Positions 1 through 6,014 of a stretch of DNA of 19,187 nt are shown here, one piece after another; within the stretch, counting starts at the first letter, position 1, and each line of letters opens with the position of its first letter. The translations under genes and the position numbers were made by a program. Under the pieces are notes generated by a model, which worked only from the letters and a program-made list of their open reading frames with translations, was not told the origin of the DNA and made no database searches. Source of the stretch: Coriobacteriales bacterium (GTDB lineage Bacteria; Actinomycetota; Coriobacteriia; Coriobacteriales; UBA8131); contig JAISUQ010000137.1 in assembly GCA_031272005.1 (NCBI GenBank), forward strand, positions 1 to 19,187, written 5' to 3'.

Positions 1-329
1 CCGTCCATGATGTCGGGGTTGCCGGCTTTGCCCACGCCAACAATCAAGCCATCTTTGATGCCGATGTCGGCCTTATAGATGCCGTTGACGTCGAGAATCA
101 CGGCATTGGTCAGCACCAGATCGAGGTCGCCGTCCTTGCCGGTGCTGCCACAGCGCTGCCCCATGCCGTCGCGGATGGTCTTGCCGCCGCCGAACTTGAT
201 CTCGTCTCCGTAACAGGTGTAGTCCTTCTCCACCTCGATGACCAGGCCGGTGTCGCCAAGATGTATGCGGTCGCCGGTGGTGGGGCCGAACATCGCTGCA
301 TATTGCGAGCGTGTGATTGTGATAGCCAT
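1..329 (-). CDS. ureC: Urease subunit alpha, N-terminal part (cut by window edge)
   Basis: This is the first ~109 residues of the catalytic urease subunit, which hydrolyses urea to ammonia and carbamate in the cytoplasm. The reading frame begins MAITITRSQYAAMFGPTTGD and continues with GDTGLVIEVEKD, GDEIKFGGGKTIRDGMGQ and DLVLTNAVILD, all characteristic of the UreC N-terminal beta domain. The nickel ligands and the carbamylated lysine lie further downstream, outside the window, so activity cannot be judged. The ATG at 329-327 overlaps the ureB stop by one base (TGATG), and a GGGAGGT ribosome site sits eight bases upstream, supporting coupled translation. Subunits gamma, beta and alpha are separate genes in the usual bacterial order; accessory genes ureDEFG would be expected to the left. 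Confidence 0.97.
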   Translation of the reverse strand, partial: MAITITRSQYAAMFGPTTGDRIHLGDTGLVIEVEKDYTCYGDEIKFGGGKTIRDGMGQRCGSTGKDGDLDLVLTNAVILDVNGIYKADIGIKDGLIVGVGKAGNPDIMD

Positions 330-730
330 CAGTTGGCACCTCCCGCTTGCCCCAGCTCTTCCATTCCTGCCGGGGCTGCTTCAACGTCAGTTGCCCCTGC
401 GCCGGTTTTCGCTCCGTCGGCGGCTTGGGTTGATCCGTTGGTTAACCCGCGCAGCCCGTAGACCTCCTGCTTGCCGCCCAGAGTTACCAGCTGCACAGTG
501 CGGGTCTCGCCGGGCTCAAAGCGGACGCTGGTGCCGGAAGGTATGTCCAGGCGCAAGCCGAAGGCAGCAGCCCGGTCGAAGGACAGCAGTTGATTGACCT
601 CGAAGAAGTGGTAGTGCGAGCCTACCTGGATAGGTCTGTCTCCCAGGTTGGCTACTGCCAGGCTGGCAGTAGCGCGATTGGCGTTGAGCTCAATGGTGCC
701 CTCGGCGGGCATTATCTCTCCCGGATACAT
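329..730 (-). CDS. ureB: Urease subunit beta with an unusual C-terminal low-complexity tail
   Basis: Structural urease subunit that packs with UreA and UreC. The core reads MYPGEIMPAEG, then GDRPIQVGSHYHFFEVN and SVRFEPGETRTVQLV, the UreB hallmarks. I chose the ATG at 730, which gives the family-typical N-terminus; a TTG at 739, overlapping the ureA stop, is an in-frame alternative that would add three residues. Usual length is about 100-106 residues, but this one has 133. After the normal end (YGLRGLTNG) there is a ~33-residue Ala/Gly/Thr-rich tail (AADGAKTGAGATDVEAAPAG) with no recognisable domain. Similar low-complexity additions occur in TrpE, TrpG and the RACo-like protein in this window. 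Identity is secure; the function of the tail is unknown. Confidence 0.96.
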   Translation of the reverse strand: MYPGEIMPAEGTIELNANRATASLAVANLGDRPIQVGSHYHFFEVNQLLSFDRAAAFGLRLDIPSGTSVRFEPGETRTVQLVTLGGKQEVYGLRGLTNGSTQAADGAKTGAGATDVEAAPAGMEELGQAGGAN

Positions 731-735
731 GGCTC

Positions 736-1053
736 TCAACTCTTCTCAGCTGGACGGATTGGGTTGTGGACGGTGACCAGCTTGGTGCCATCCGGGAAGG
801 TCGCCTCAATCTGCACCTCGTGCAGCATCGCTGCCACGCCTTCCATTACGTCGTCCTCGCTGAGGATCTGGGCGCCGCGGGTCATCAGCTCGGTAACCGG
901 CAGCCCGTCGCGGGCCAGCTCCAGCAAGTCGGCGCTGATCAAGCCCACCGCCTCCGGGTAATTCAGCTTCAAACCTCGCTCCCGACGTTTTCGCGCCACT
1001 TCGCCAACTGTGTAAATCATCAGTTTGTCTATATCCTTGGATGTCAGATGCAT
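736..1053 (-). CDS. ureA: Urease subunit gamma
   Basis: Smallest structural urease subunit, about 105 residues, the normal family length. The sequence MHLTSKDIDKLMIYTVGEVA, followed by KLNYPEAVGLIS, MTRGAQILSEDDVMEGVAAML and the C-terminal TFPDGTKLVTVHNPI, is diagnostic. The frame is open to 1080, but the ATG at 1053 is chosen because it gives the conserved MHLT start and is preceded by a strong GAGGGAG ribosome site six bases away. Its stop is five bases before the chosen ureB start, so ureABC are translationally linked. It is the first urease gene, so the promoter must lie in 1054-1379. I could not settle on a promoter there, but two 28-bp repeats lie 95-183 bases upstream of the start codon. 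Confidence 0.97.
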   Translation of the reverse strand: MHLTSKDIDKLMIYTVGEVARKRRERGLKLNYPEAVGLISADLLELARDGLPVTELMTRGAQILSEDDVMEGVAAMLHEVQIEATFPDGTKLVTVHNPIRPAEKS

Positions 1054-1147
1054 GGGCAACTCCCTCAACCGCGCGGGCATTATTCCCCCTGTATTGCTCA
1101 GACGATAACGCCAGAGTATTTCGGTTGTGTTACGACTTGATTAGTAT

Positions 1148-1236
1148 CAAGATTACCCGCAGGCACGGTCACACTCTTACCACCGAAATAGCGAACGTGC
1201 CAGGCAAGCAAGATTACCCGCAGGCGCGGTCACACT
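1148..1236. repeat. Two 28-bp direct repeats upstream of ureA
   Basis: CAAGATTACCCGCAGGC followed by A or G and then CGGTCACACT occurs at 1148-1175 and again at 1209-1236, differing at one base and spaced exactly 61 bp. Both copies lie in the non-coding stretch between ureA and tRNA-Thr, in the same orientation. They may be operators for the urease operon or the product of a local duplication. No known regulator motif was recognised. The rest of 1054-1379 shows no gene. Confidence 0.85.
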
Positions 1237-1309
1237 ACTGTTCTGTCAATGCTGGAATGTGGGTCTGAGAATCCAGTGGTCTGTCGGCTGGGAAGTTTGC
1301 TGCTCCCAA

Positions 1310-1335
1310 TCGGGCCTGCCATTCGGGCCTGCCAT
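1310..1335. repeat. 13-bp tandem duplication
   Basis: TCGGGCCTGCCAT occurs twice in tandem (1310-1322 and 1323-1335), about 45 bases upstream of the tRNA-Thr gene. No function is evident; it looks like a slippage duplication. Confidence 0.8.
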
Positions 1336-1379
1336 GACTGGTAAACCAACCGCAGGTCGGCTAAACTATCAACTCACGA

Positions 1380-1454
1380 GCTGGTGTGGCGCAACGGTAG
1401 CGCATCTGATTTGTAATCAGACGGTTGCAGGTTCGATTCCTGTCACCAGCTCCA
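1380..1454 (+). tRNA. tRNA-Thr (anticodon TGT)
   Basis: A complete cloverleaf. The acceptor arms GCTGGTG and CACCAGC pair perfectly, the D arm is GCGC/GCGC, and the anticodon stem is TCTGA/TCAGA with loop TTTGTAA. The T arm has loop TTCGATT. Anticodon TGT reads ACA threonine codons. The discriminator base is T and the 3' CCA is encoded (1452-1454). A terminator hairpin starts at the CCA end. Confidence 0.97.
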
Positions 1455-1492
1455 GATACACAAAACGCCCCAACGGGGCGTTTTGTGTATCT
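1454..1492 (+). terminator. Perfect 18-bp terminator hairpin after tRNA-Thr
   Basis: AGATACACAAAACGCCCC (1454-1471) pairs without mismatch with 1475-1492 around a three-base loop (AAC). The AAAACGCCCC/GGGGCGTTTT core gives a GC-rich stem followed by a T-rich 3' side on either strand, so it could work in both directions. Confidence 0.9.
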
Positions 1493-1633
1493 GAAACCTC
1501 ATGCCAGGAATCGAAGCCAGACCTTATCCGCCAATTCTTTACTTCTTGTTTCAGGCTGAATGTCATGCGACGTTTTGCGTGTGAAAGCAGTGCCTGGTAA
1601 ATGACCAATTGCTATCGGTTGCTGACGCGATAA

Positions 1634-1869
1634 CCTCAAACACGAAAAAACCCAAAAATTGGCAAAAATTTGCGTTAGTTAGTGAATATCGAAGGCGTGC
1701 TTCTGCTTGCTATTGTCGAGCAAAGAGAAAATGCGCTGGTAAATGGCTTGCTATTGCCTGCTTGTCGGAGAAACGGTTTTGTCATGGAGCTCTGATTGGT
1801 GAAAAACGGCCTTAATTTCACTAACTAACGCAAATTCTTGTCAAAAACTGCCAAAATCTGTGTTTGAGG
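1634..1869. mobile_element. MITE-like non-coding element with terminal inverted repeats
   Basis: A 236-bp segment is bounded by 53-nt imperfect inverted repeats (1634-1686 and 1817-1869). The outer 10 bp (CCTCAAACAC) match perfectly. The inner 28 bp (1659-1686 against 1817-1844) match at 26 positions, including a perfect 20-bp run AATTTGCGTTAGTTAGTGAA. The arms are A/T-rich, unlike the GC-rich neighbourhood, and no convincing gene lies inside. No target-site duplication was found directly outside the outer repeats. A non-autonomous transposon relic is the simplest reading; a large regulatory hairpin is the alternative. The remaining bases between the tRNA terminator and this element (1493-1633) hold nothing recognisable. 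Confidence 0.55.
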
Positions 1870-1995
1870 GTTTTCCTACCAGGAGTAAGGCATGAGCAAG
1901 AAAGGTTTTCCGAGCGGTCTGTTGGTGGGCTATCGGGAGTGTCGGTTGAAAGCAGTTTCGAGTTTCGGTTGCCGGCAGCCAGGCTGTGTTGACAG

Positions 1996-2025
1996 GTGCG
2001 GCCGCACATACAGGCTCGGCCGCAC
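1996..2025 (-). terminator. Possible terminator of the RACo-like gene
   Basis: GTGCGGCC (1996-2003) pairs perfectly with GGCCGCAC (2018-2025) over a 14-base loop, starting eight bases after the stop codon of the minus-strand gene at 2033. There is no U-tract, so intrinsic termination would be weak. The first half is also part of the self-complementary 12-mer GTGCGGCCGCAC at 1996-2007. Nothing else is recognisable in 1870-2032. Confidence 0.35.
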
Positions 2026-2032
2026 ATTTGTC

Positions 2033-3598
2033 TCAGAAGGCCATGTTCTCCATGAAGGCTGTGTTGAATTGCTGGTTGCTGGCCAGGTTGAGCTCGCGGC
2101 CCAGGGCTGGCAGCGCATTGATGCTCTCGCGAGCGGCGGGGCTCAGGCAGAGCCTGATGGCGCCGCTGAGGCTGCTGTTGCCGATTGCCTGGATGCGCCC
2201 GGTCAGCTCTTCTGGTAGCAACCCCACGGCCATGGCGCTCGCCGGCCGAAGATGCTGGCCGAAGCCTCCGGCCAGGAATACCTGCGCGGGCGCGCTGTCG
2301 CCCATCTCCGCTAACAGCACTTCCAGCCCGGAGCGAACGGCGCTTTTGGCTAACTGGAACTGCCGCACATCCGCCTGACTGAAGTACACCGGCCGACCGC
2401 TGCCGGATTGTTCAGCATCGGCCAGCACCAAACGTCCATCGGCGTCGCCTGCGAGCAGGAGGCCACTGCGGTCAACCAGGCCTTCGCGGAGCAGGACCGC
2501 CATCAAATCGAGGATGCCGGAGCCGCAGATGCTGGTGGGCGGCGCGGCTCCGATGGTCTGCAATTGCCACTGGCCCTGTTGATGCTCCACGACAGAAATG
2601 GCACCGGTGATGCTGCCCGAGCCGCACTCGATACTGCCGCCCTCAAAGGCCGGGCCGGCAGCAGTGGCCGTGCACAGCAGCTGCGAGCCACGCCTGAAGG
2701 CCATCTCACCGTTGGTGCCCATATCCATCAGGATGAAGTCGTCGGCGCTGTCCAGAGAGCACAGGCCGGCAACCACGTCGCCGCCGACAAAGGCTGAGAT
2801 GAAAGGCGGTATGAAACAATCGCAATATAGTGTACGAGTATTGAAGATGTTGCGCCAATCCTGCCGGATTGGATAGATGAACTCCGGCTGGTAGGGTGCC
2901 AGCCCCAGCGAGCGGCAGGGTAGCCCCAGCAGGATGTAAATCATGGTAGTGTTGCCGGCGATCACTACCCGGCGCACCTGACCGGGGAGAATGTCGGCCT
3001 GGCTGAGCAGCTCACGTACGCTGCGGTCGATCTGGCTCGTGATGAGCGCCTGGAGTTGGGAAGCGTCATTCATGGTGGCATCGATGCGGGATATGACATC
3101 GGCCCCGTAACTGCGTTGCTGGTTGAGTTGTGCGAACGTGGCCAACACATGACCCGTGCGGCAAGCGAGCAAGTTTCCGACTACCGTGGTGGTGCCGATG
3201 TCGATGGCGATGGCGTATTCGTCGGCTTCAGCATCGGCCCCGGTCCCGGCGCCGGACTCGGCTTCGGACACAACCTCGGCTCGGGCCCCGGCCCCGGCTT
3301 CAACATCGGCCCCGGCTGTCATCGCGGTATCGAATCCATGCTCCGTCAGAATAGCGTAGTCGGCTTCAGATGCCTGGGCGCTAAGAGTTACCTCCACATC
3401 TGTGGCGACGTAGCACTGGCAGGCCAGCTGCTGCACTCCATTGACCAGCACCTGGCATTTGCCGCAGCTGCCCACGCCGCCGCAGTCGCTGCGCAAAGGC
3501 AATCCAGCCTGGCGAATCACTTCCAACAGGCTGGTTCCTGTCTCGGATTCCCAGGTCAGACCATAATCCGGGAAGCTGATTGTTCGCTTATCTCCCAA
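2033..3598 (-). CDS. RACo-like 2Fe-2S / ASKHA-domain protein (corrinoid-protein reductive activator family)
   Basis: About 521 residues. N-terminal ferredoxin-type domain (residues ~5-80) with DCGGVGSCGKCQVLVNG; Cys39, 45, 48 and 60 form a CX5CX2CXnC 2Fe-2S set. A Gly/Ala/Glu-rich linker (~94-125) follows. Then comes an ASKHA fold: AIDIGTTTVVGNLL, NTTMIYILLGLP, FILMDMGTNGEMAF, ATAAGPAFEGGSIECGSG, SICGSGILDLMAVLL and VFLAGGFGQHL. Family members couple ATP hydrolysis to one-electron reduction of inactivated Co(II) corrinoid proteins of methyltransferase systems. The frame is open to 3658, but the only upstream start there is another TTG. I prefer the TTG at 3598, because it follows AGAAGG by four bases and gives the normal N-terminus. 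No corrinoid protein or methyltransferase is in the window, so its partner is unknown. It is transcribed divergently from trp. Confidence 0.88.
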   Translation of the reverse strand: MGDKRTISFPDYGLTWESETGTSLLEVIRQAGLPLRSDCGGVGSCGKCQVLVNGVQQLACQCYVATDVEVTLSAQASEADYAILTEHGFDTAMTAGADVEAGAGARAEVVSEAESGAGTGADAEADEYAIAIDIGTTTVVGNLLACRTGHVLATFAQLNQQRSYGADVISRIDATMNDASQLQALITSQIDRSVRELLSQADILPGQVRRVVIAGNTTMIYILLGLPCRSLGLAPYQPEFIYPIRQDWRNIFNTRTLYCDCFIPPFISAFVGGDVVAGLCSLDSADDFILMDMGTNGEMAFRRGSQLLCTATAAGPAFEGGSIECGSGSITGAISVVEHQQGQWQLQTIGAAPPTSICGSGILDLMAVLLREGLVDRSGLLLAGDADGRLVLADAEQSGSGRPVYFSQADVRQFQLAKSAVRSGLEVLLAEMGDSAPAQVFLAGGFGQHLRPASAMAVGLLPEELTGRIQAIGNSSLSGAIRLCLSPAARESINALPALGRELNLASNQQFNTAFMENMAF

Positions 3599-3710
3599 CT
3601 TGCCTTCTTTCTTGTCGCGTCGTGTCTCAAATCTCCGGCAGTGCTTGCGAGCTTGCAATAGGCGCGTCTGCAGCGCCGCGGGAGCGGTTGCCGCCTATCT
3701 CTGCATCATA

Positions 3711-3771
3711 ATTGTACAAAAGTAAATAAGCGAGGCATAATTTGTGACGTAAAAGTTTACTTTTGTACAAT
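3711..3771. promoter_or_regulatory. 16-bp inverted repeats carrying outward-facing -10-like sites
   Basis: ATTGTACAAAAGTAAA (3711-3726) and its exact reverse complement (3756-3771) flank a 29-base spacer. Each arm contains the self-complementary octamer TTGTACAA, and each carries TACAAT reading outward. On plus, TTGTGA (3742-3747), 18 bases and TACAAT (3766-3771) form a promoter-like unit. On minus, TACAAT occupies 3716-3711 with a weak TTATGC as the -35 element. The site lies between the RACo-like gene and trp, so it could be a divergent promoter with a shared operator. The rest of 3599-3878 shows no gene. Confidence 0.6.
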
Positions 3772-3878
3772 AATGCCGTGAATATAGCCCCGGTGAGCAT
3801 TTCACTGCCGTCTGTGTCCGGATTCACAGTCTGGTTTGCTGCAGGGTACGGCTGTTTCAATTATAGGTCATCACAAAT

Positions 3879-3907
3879 TTGACAAACCCGGCGTTCTGGC
3901 GCAAAAT
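3879..3907 (+). promoter_or_regulatory. Predicted trp operon promoter
   Basis: A perfect TTGACA (3879-3884), a 17-base spacer and CAAAAT (3902-3907, four of six against TATAAT) form a sigma-70/sigma-A type promoter. It would start transcription near 3914, just before the T-box leader. Confidence 0.65.
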
Positions 3908-3913
3908 GTGGGG

Positions 3914-4213
3914 CAACCAAATAGCCCAAACCGTTGATGTGGAGATAACGGTGGGAGATGCGTTCACAGAGAGCCGGCGATGCTGAGAGTCCGGTAACAG
4001 GCAGCCCATCAAATGGACCACGGAGGGCGCAGCGAAAAGCGAGAGTTGAGAGGCACAAGCCTGAAGCCCGAGCTGAGTAGTAGGCGACGTAAGGCCGGCG
4101 TTAACGGCCAGGAGTATGATGGTACTCCATGAGTGCGAGCAGCAGGCTCGAAGCAAGGTGGCACCGCGGAAGCAGATTTCCGTCCTTGGCAATCAGACAA
4201 GGGCGGTTTTTTT
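3914..4213 (+). promoter_or_regulatory. T-box riboswitch, tryptophan-specific, controlling trpEGDCFBA
   Basis: The leader carries the T-box core AAGGTGGCACCGCG (4155-4168), one base from the AGGGTGGNACCGCG consensus. Apical stem I is recognisable from CAGAGAGCCGG and GAGAGTCCGG (3968-3994). The likely specifier is TGG at 4014-4016, matching tRNA-Trp. Further hairpins are GGCCG/CGGCC (4093-4109), GGAGTA/TACTCC (4111-4128) and CGAGC/GCTCG (4136-4150). The antiterminator pairs CAAGG (4154-4158) with CCTTG (4184-4188) and CGG (4167-4169) with CCG (4180-4182). It is mutually exclusive with the terminator at 4180-4206. Uncharged tRNA-Trp should therefore allow readthrough into trpE. The 5' limit depends on the predicted start site. 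Confidence 0.93.
4180..4213 (+). terminator. Regulated terminator of the T-box leader
   Basis: CCGTCCTTG (4180-4188) pairs over nine positions, one of them T-G, with CAAGGGCGG (4198-4206). The loop has nine bases and is followed by seven T residues (4207-4213). Its 5' arm is shared with the antiterminator, as expected for a T-box switch. Confidence 0.93.
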
Positions 4214-4235
4214 ATTGCCCGGAAAGGATGCGGAG

Positions 4236-6014
4236 ATGAACGAGCACTGCTGCCAGACATCTGGCACCAAACAACAGAGTCCGGGCCCCGGGCCCGATGG
4301 CTCTGCGCCCATCGGCTCCGAGCCCATGCCCACCGCCGAGGGCCCCACGCCAGCCGGTCCCCCGCCCGCGCCCACCAGCCCCACACCCACCGCCGAGGGC
4401 CCTACGCCTGCCTCTGACGTGCAACCCGGCCTGGCCGAGGCCGAGCGGCTGCTGGCCGCCGGTGACTACCAGGCCCTGCCCATCTGGCTGACCCTGCCCG
4501 CCGGCACCCGCGACCCGTTGGAGCTGTTCTGCGCCCTGCGCCAGCTCTCCCGCCACTGTTACATCTTCGAGAGCCTGGAGGACGCCGCCGATACCGGCCG
4601 CTACACCATCCTCGGCTTTGATCCCAAGCTGGAGATCAGCTGCACCGATGGCCGTCTGCGTATCGTCAACGGCGCCACTCTGGAGTTCACAACCAGCGAC
4701 CCATCTGAGCACATCCAGGGCATTCTGGCCGAGTACAAAAGCCCGCGCCTCGCCGGGCTGCCACCGTTCACCGGCGGGCTGGTGGGCTACTTCGCCTATG
4801 ACTACATCACCTACAGTGAGCCGGTGCTGCGCCTGGAAGCCGCCGACTCCGAGGGCTTCAAGGACTTCGACCTGATGCTGTTCGACAAGGTGCTGGCCTA
4901 CGATCACCTGGAGCAGCGGCTGTATCTGATAGCCACCATCAAAGCCGATGGTCTGGCGGAGAATTACCAGCGCGCCGCCCGTGAGCTGGACGATCTGGCT
5001 CGCCTGGTGGTCGCCAGCCCGGCACCCACGCCGCCGCCGCTGCAGCTTGCAGGGCCCTTCGAGCCGCTATTCTCCGCCGGGGAATACTGCGCGATGGTCG
5101 AGCGGGCTCAGCACTACATCCATGAAGGCGACATCTTTCAGGTGGTGTTGGCCAACCGGCTCAGCGCACCGGCTGAGGGCAGCCTTTTCGCCACTTATCA
5201 GGCGCTGCGTCGCCTCAATCCCTCGCCTTATCTGTTCTATCTGTCTTCGGAGGATATCGAGTTGGCCGGCGCCTCGCCGGAGACTCTGGTGCGCCTGCAG
5301 GATGGTGAGGTGATGACCTACCCGCTGGCCGGCACCCGTCCGCGCGGCGCCACGGCGGAGGAGGACGCGGCATTGGCCGCCGACCTGCTGGCCGACGCCA
5401 AGGAGCTGGCCGAGCACAACATGCTGGTCGATCTGGGGCGCAACGATGTTGGGCGGGTCAGCAGCTTTGGCAGTGTGCAGGTCACCAGCTATCTGGCGCT
5501 TCTGCGTTTCTCGCACGTCATGCATATCGGCTCGACGGTCTGCGGGCAGTTGGCTGAGGGCCGTTCGGCGACCGATGTGATTGCCGCCATCCTGCCGGCT
5601 GGTACCTTGAGCGGGGCGCCGAAAGTGCGGGCCTGCCAGATTATCAACGAGCTGGAGGGCACCCGCCGCGGCGTCTATGGCGGCGCCATCGGCTATCTCT
5701 CCTTTACTGGCGACATGGACACCTGCATCGCCATCCGGCTGGCCTTCAAGAAAAACGGCCAGGTCTTCGTGCGCAGCGGTGCTGGCATCGTGGCAGATAG
5801 CATACCAGCAAACGAGCATCAGGAGTGCCTGAATAAGATGCAGGCTGTGCTGGCAGCTTTGGACGCTGCCAGCGGGGATGCAGCTGGCGGAGATACCACA
5901 GGCGTAGGAGAGCTTGCCGCCGCCGCTGCCATTGCTGCTGCTCCTGCCGTCGATGCTGCCGTTGCCATTGCCGTCGCCCGCCCCGACGTTGTTGGAGAGG
6001 AGGCCTCGCAATGA
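4236..6014 (+). CDS. trpE: Anthranilate synthase component I, with low-complexity extensions at both ends
   Basis: Converts chorismate and ammonia (from TrpG) to anthranilate. The frame is open from 4116, but the real start is the ATG at 4236, after the leader terminator and seven bases past GGAAAGGA; 592 residues result. Conserved blocks include YIFESLEDAADTGRYTILGFDP (the LLES-type tryptophan feedback site), GGLVGYFAYDY, GDIFQVVLANRLS, LAGASPETLV, AEHNMLVDLGRNDVGRV, LPAGTLSGAPKVRACQII, GGAIGYLSFTGDMDTCIAIR and SGAGIVADSIPANEHQE. Typical length is about 500. The first ~60 residues form a Pro-rich segment with two PTAEGPTPA repeats (30-40 and 49-59), and the last ~45 are Ala/Val-rich. Neither belongs to the catalytic fold. 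The stop overlaps trpG (ATGA). Confidence 0.96.
   Translation: MNEHCCQTSGTKQQSPGPGPDGSAPIGSEPMPTAEGPTPAGPPPAPTSPTPTAEGPTPASDVQPGLAEAERLLAAGDYQALPIWLTLPAGTRDPLELFCALRQLSRHCYIFESLEDAADTGRYTILGFDPKLEISCTDGRLRIVNGATLEFTTSDPSEHIQGILAEYKSPRLAGLPPFTGGLVGYFAYDYITYSEPVLRLEAADSEGFKDFDLMLFDKVLAYDHLEQRLYLIATIKADGLAENYQRAARELDDLARLVVASPAPTPPPLQLAGPFEPLFSAGEYCAMVERAQHYIHEGDIFQVVLANRLSAPAEGSLFATYQALRRLNPSPYLFYLSSEDIELAGASPETLVRLQDGEVMTYPLAGTRPRGATAEEDAALAADLLADAKELAEHNMLVDLGRNDVGRVSSFGSVQVTSYLALLRFSHVMHIGSTVCGQLAEGRSATDVIAAILPAGTLSGAPKVRACQIINELEGTRRGVYGGAIGYLSFTGDMDTCIAIRLAFKKNGQVFVRSGAGIVADSIPANEHQECLNKMQAVLAALDAASGDAAGGDTTGVGELAAAAAIAAAPAVDAAVAIAVARPDVVGEEASQ
4329..4411 (+). repeat. In-frame 26-bp direct repeat in the trpE 5' extension
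   Basis: CCCACCGCCGAGGGCCC recurs at 4329 and 4386, 57 bp apart and therefore in frame. Each copy is followed by a near-identical stretch of nine bases. It encodes the duplicated PTAEGPTPA segment and looks like a recent coding-repeat expansion. Confidence 0.85.

Noticed and set aside
1148..1236. CRISPR array
   Set aside because: Only two repeat copies with a single 33-base gap and no cas genes; better described as direct repeats.
1505..1515. CAGGAATCGAA, reverse complement of the tRNA-Thr T-arm, as a possible integration site
   Set aside because: Only 11 bp, inverted relative to the tRNA, and no integrase is present.
1892..2218. A 108-codon plus-strand ORF with a good AGGAGTAAGG ribosome site
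   Set aside because: More than half of it is antisense to the well-supported RACo-like gene, the protein shows no recognisable features, and it has no partner genes. The ribosome site may be chance.
3056..3661. A 201-codon plus-strand ORF
   Set aside because: Lies almost wholly antisense to the 2Fe-2S and linker part of the RACo-like gene; Gly/Pro-rich translation is the shadow of the Ala/Gly linker.
4116..4235. Upstream extension of the trpE frame
   Set aside because: Runs through the T-box core and terminator; the ATG at 4236 has a ribosome site after the terminator.
5067..6011. A 314-codon minus-strand ORF opposite trpE
   Set aside because: Complete overlap with conserved trpE coding sequence and no domain signature.
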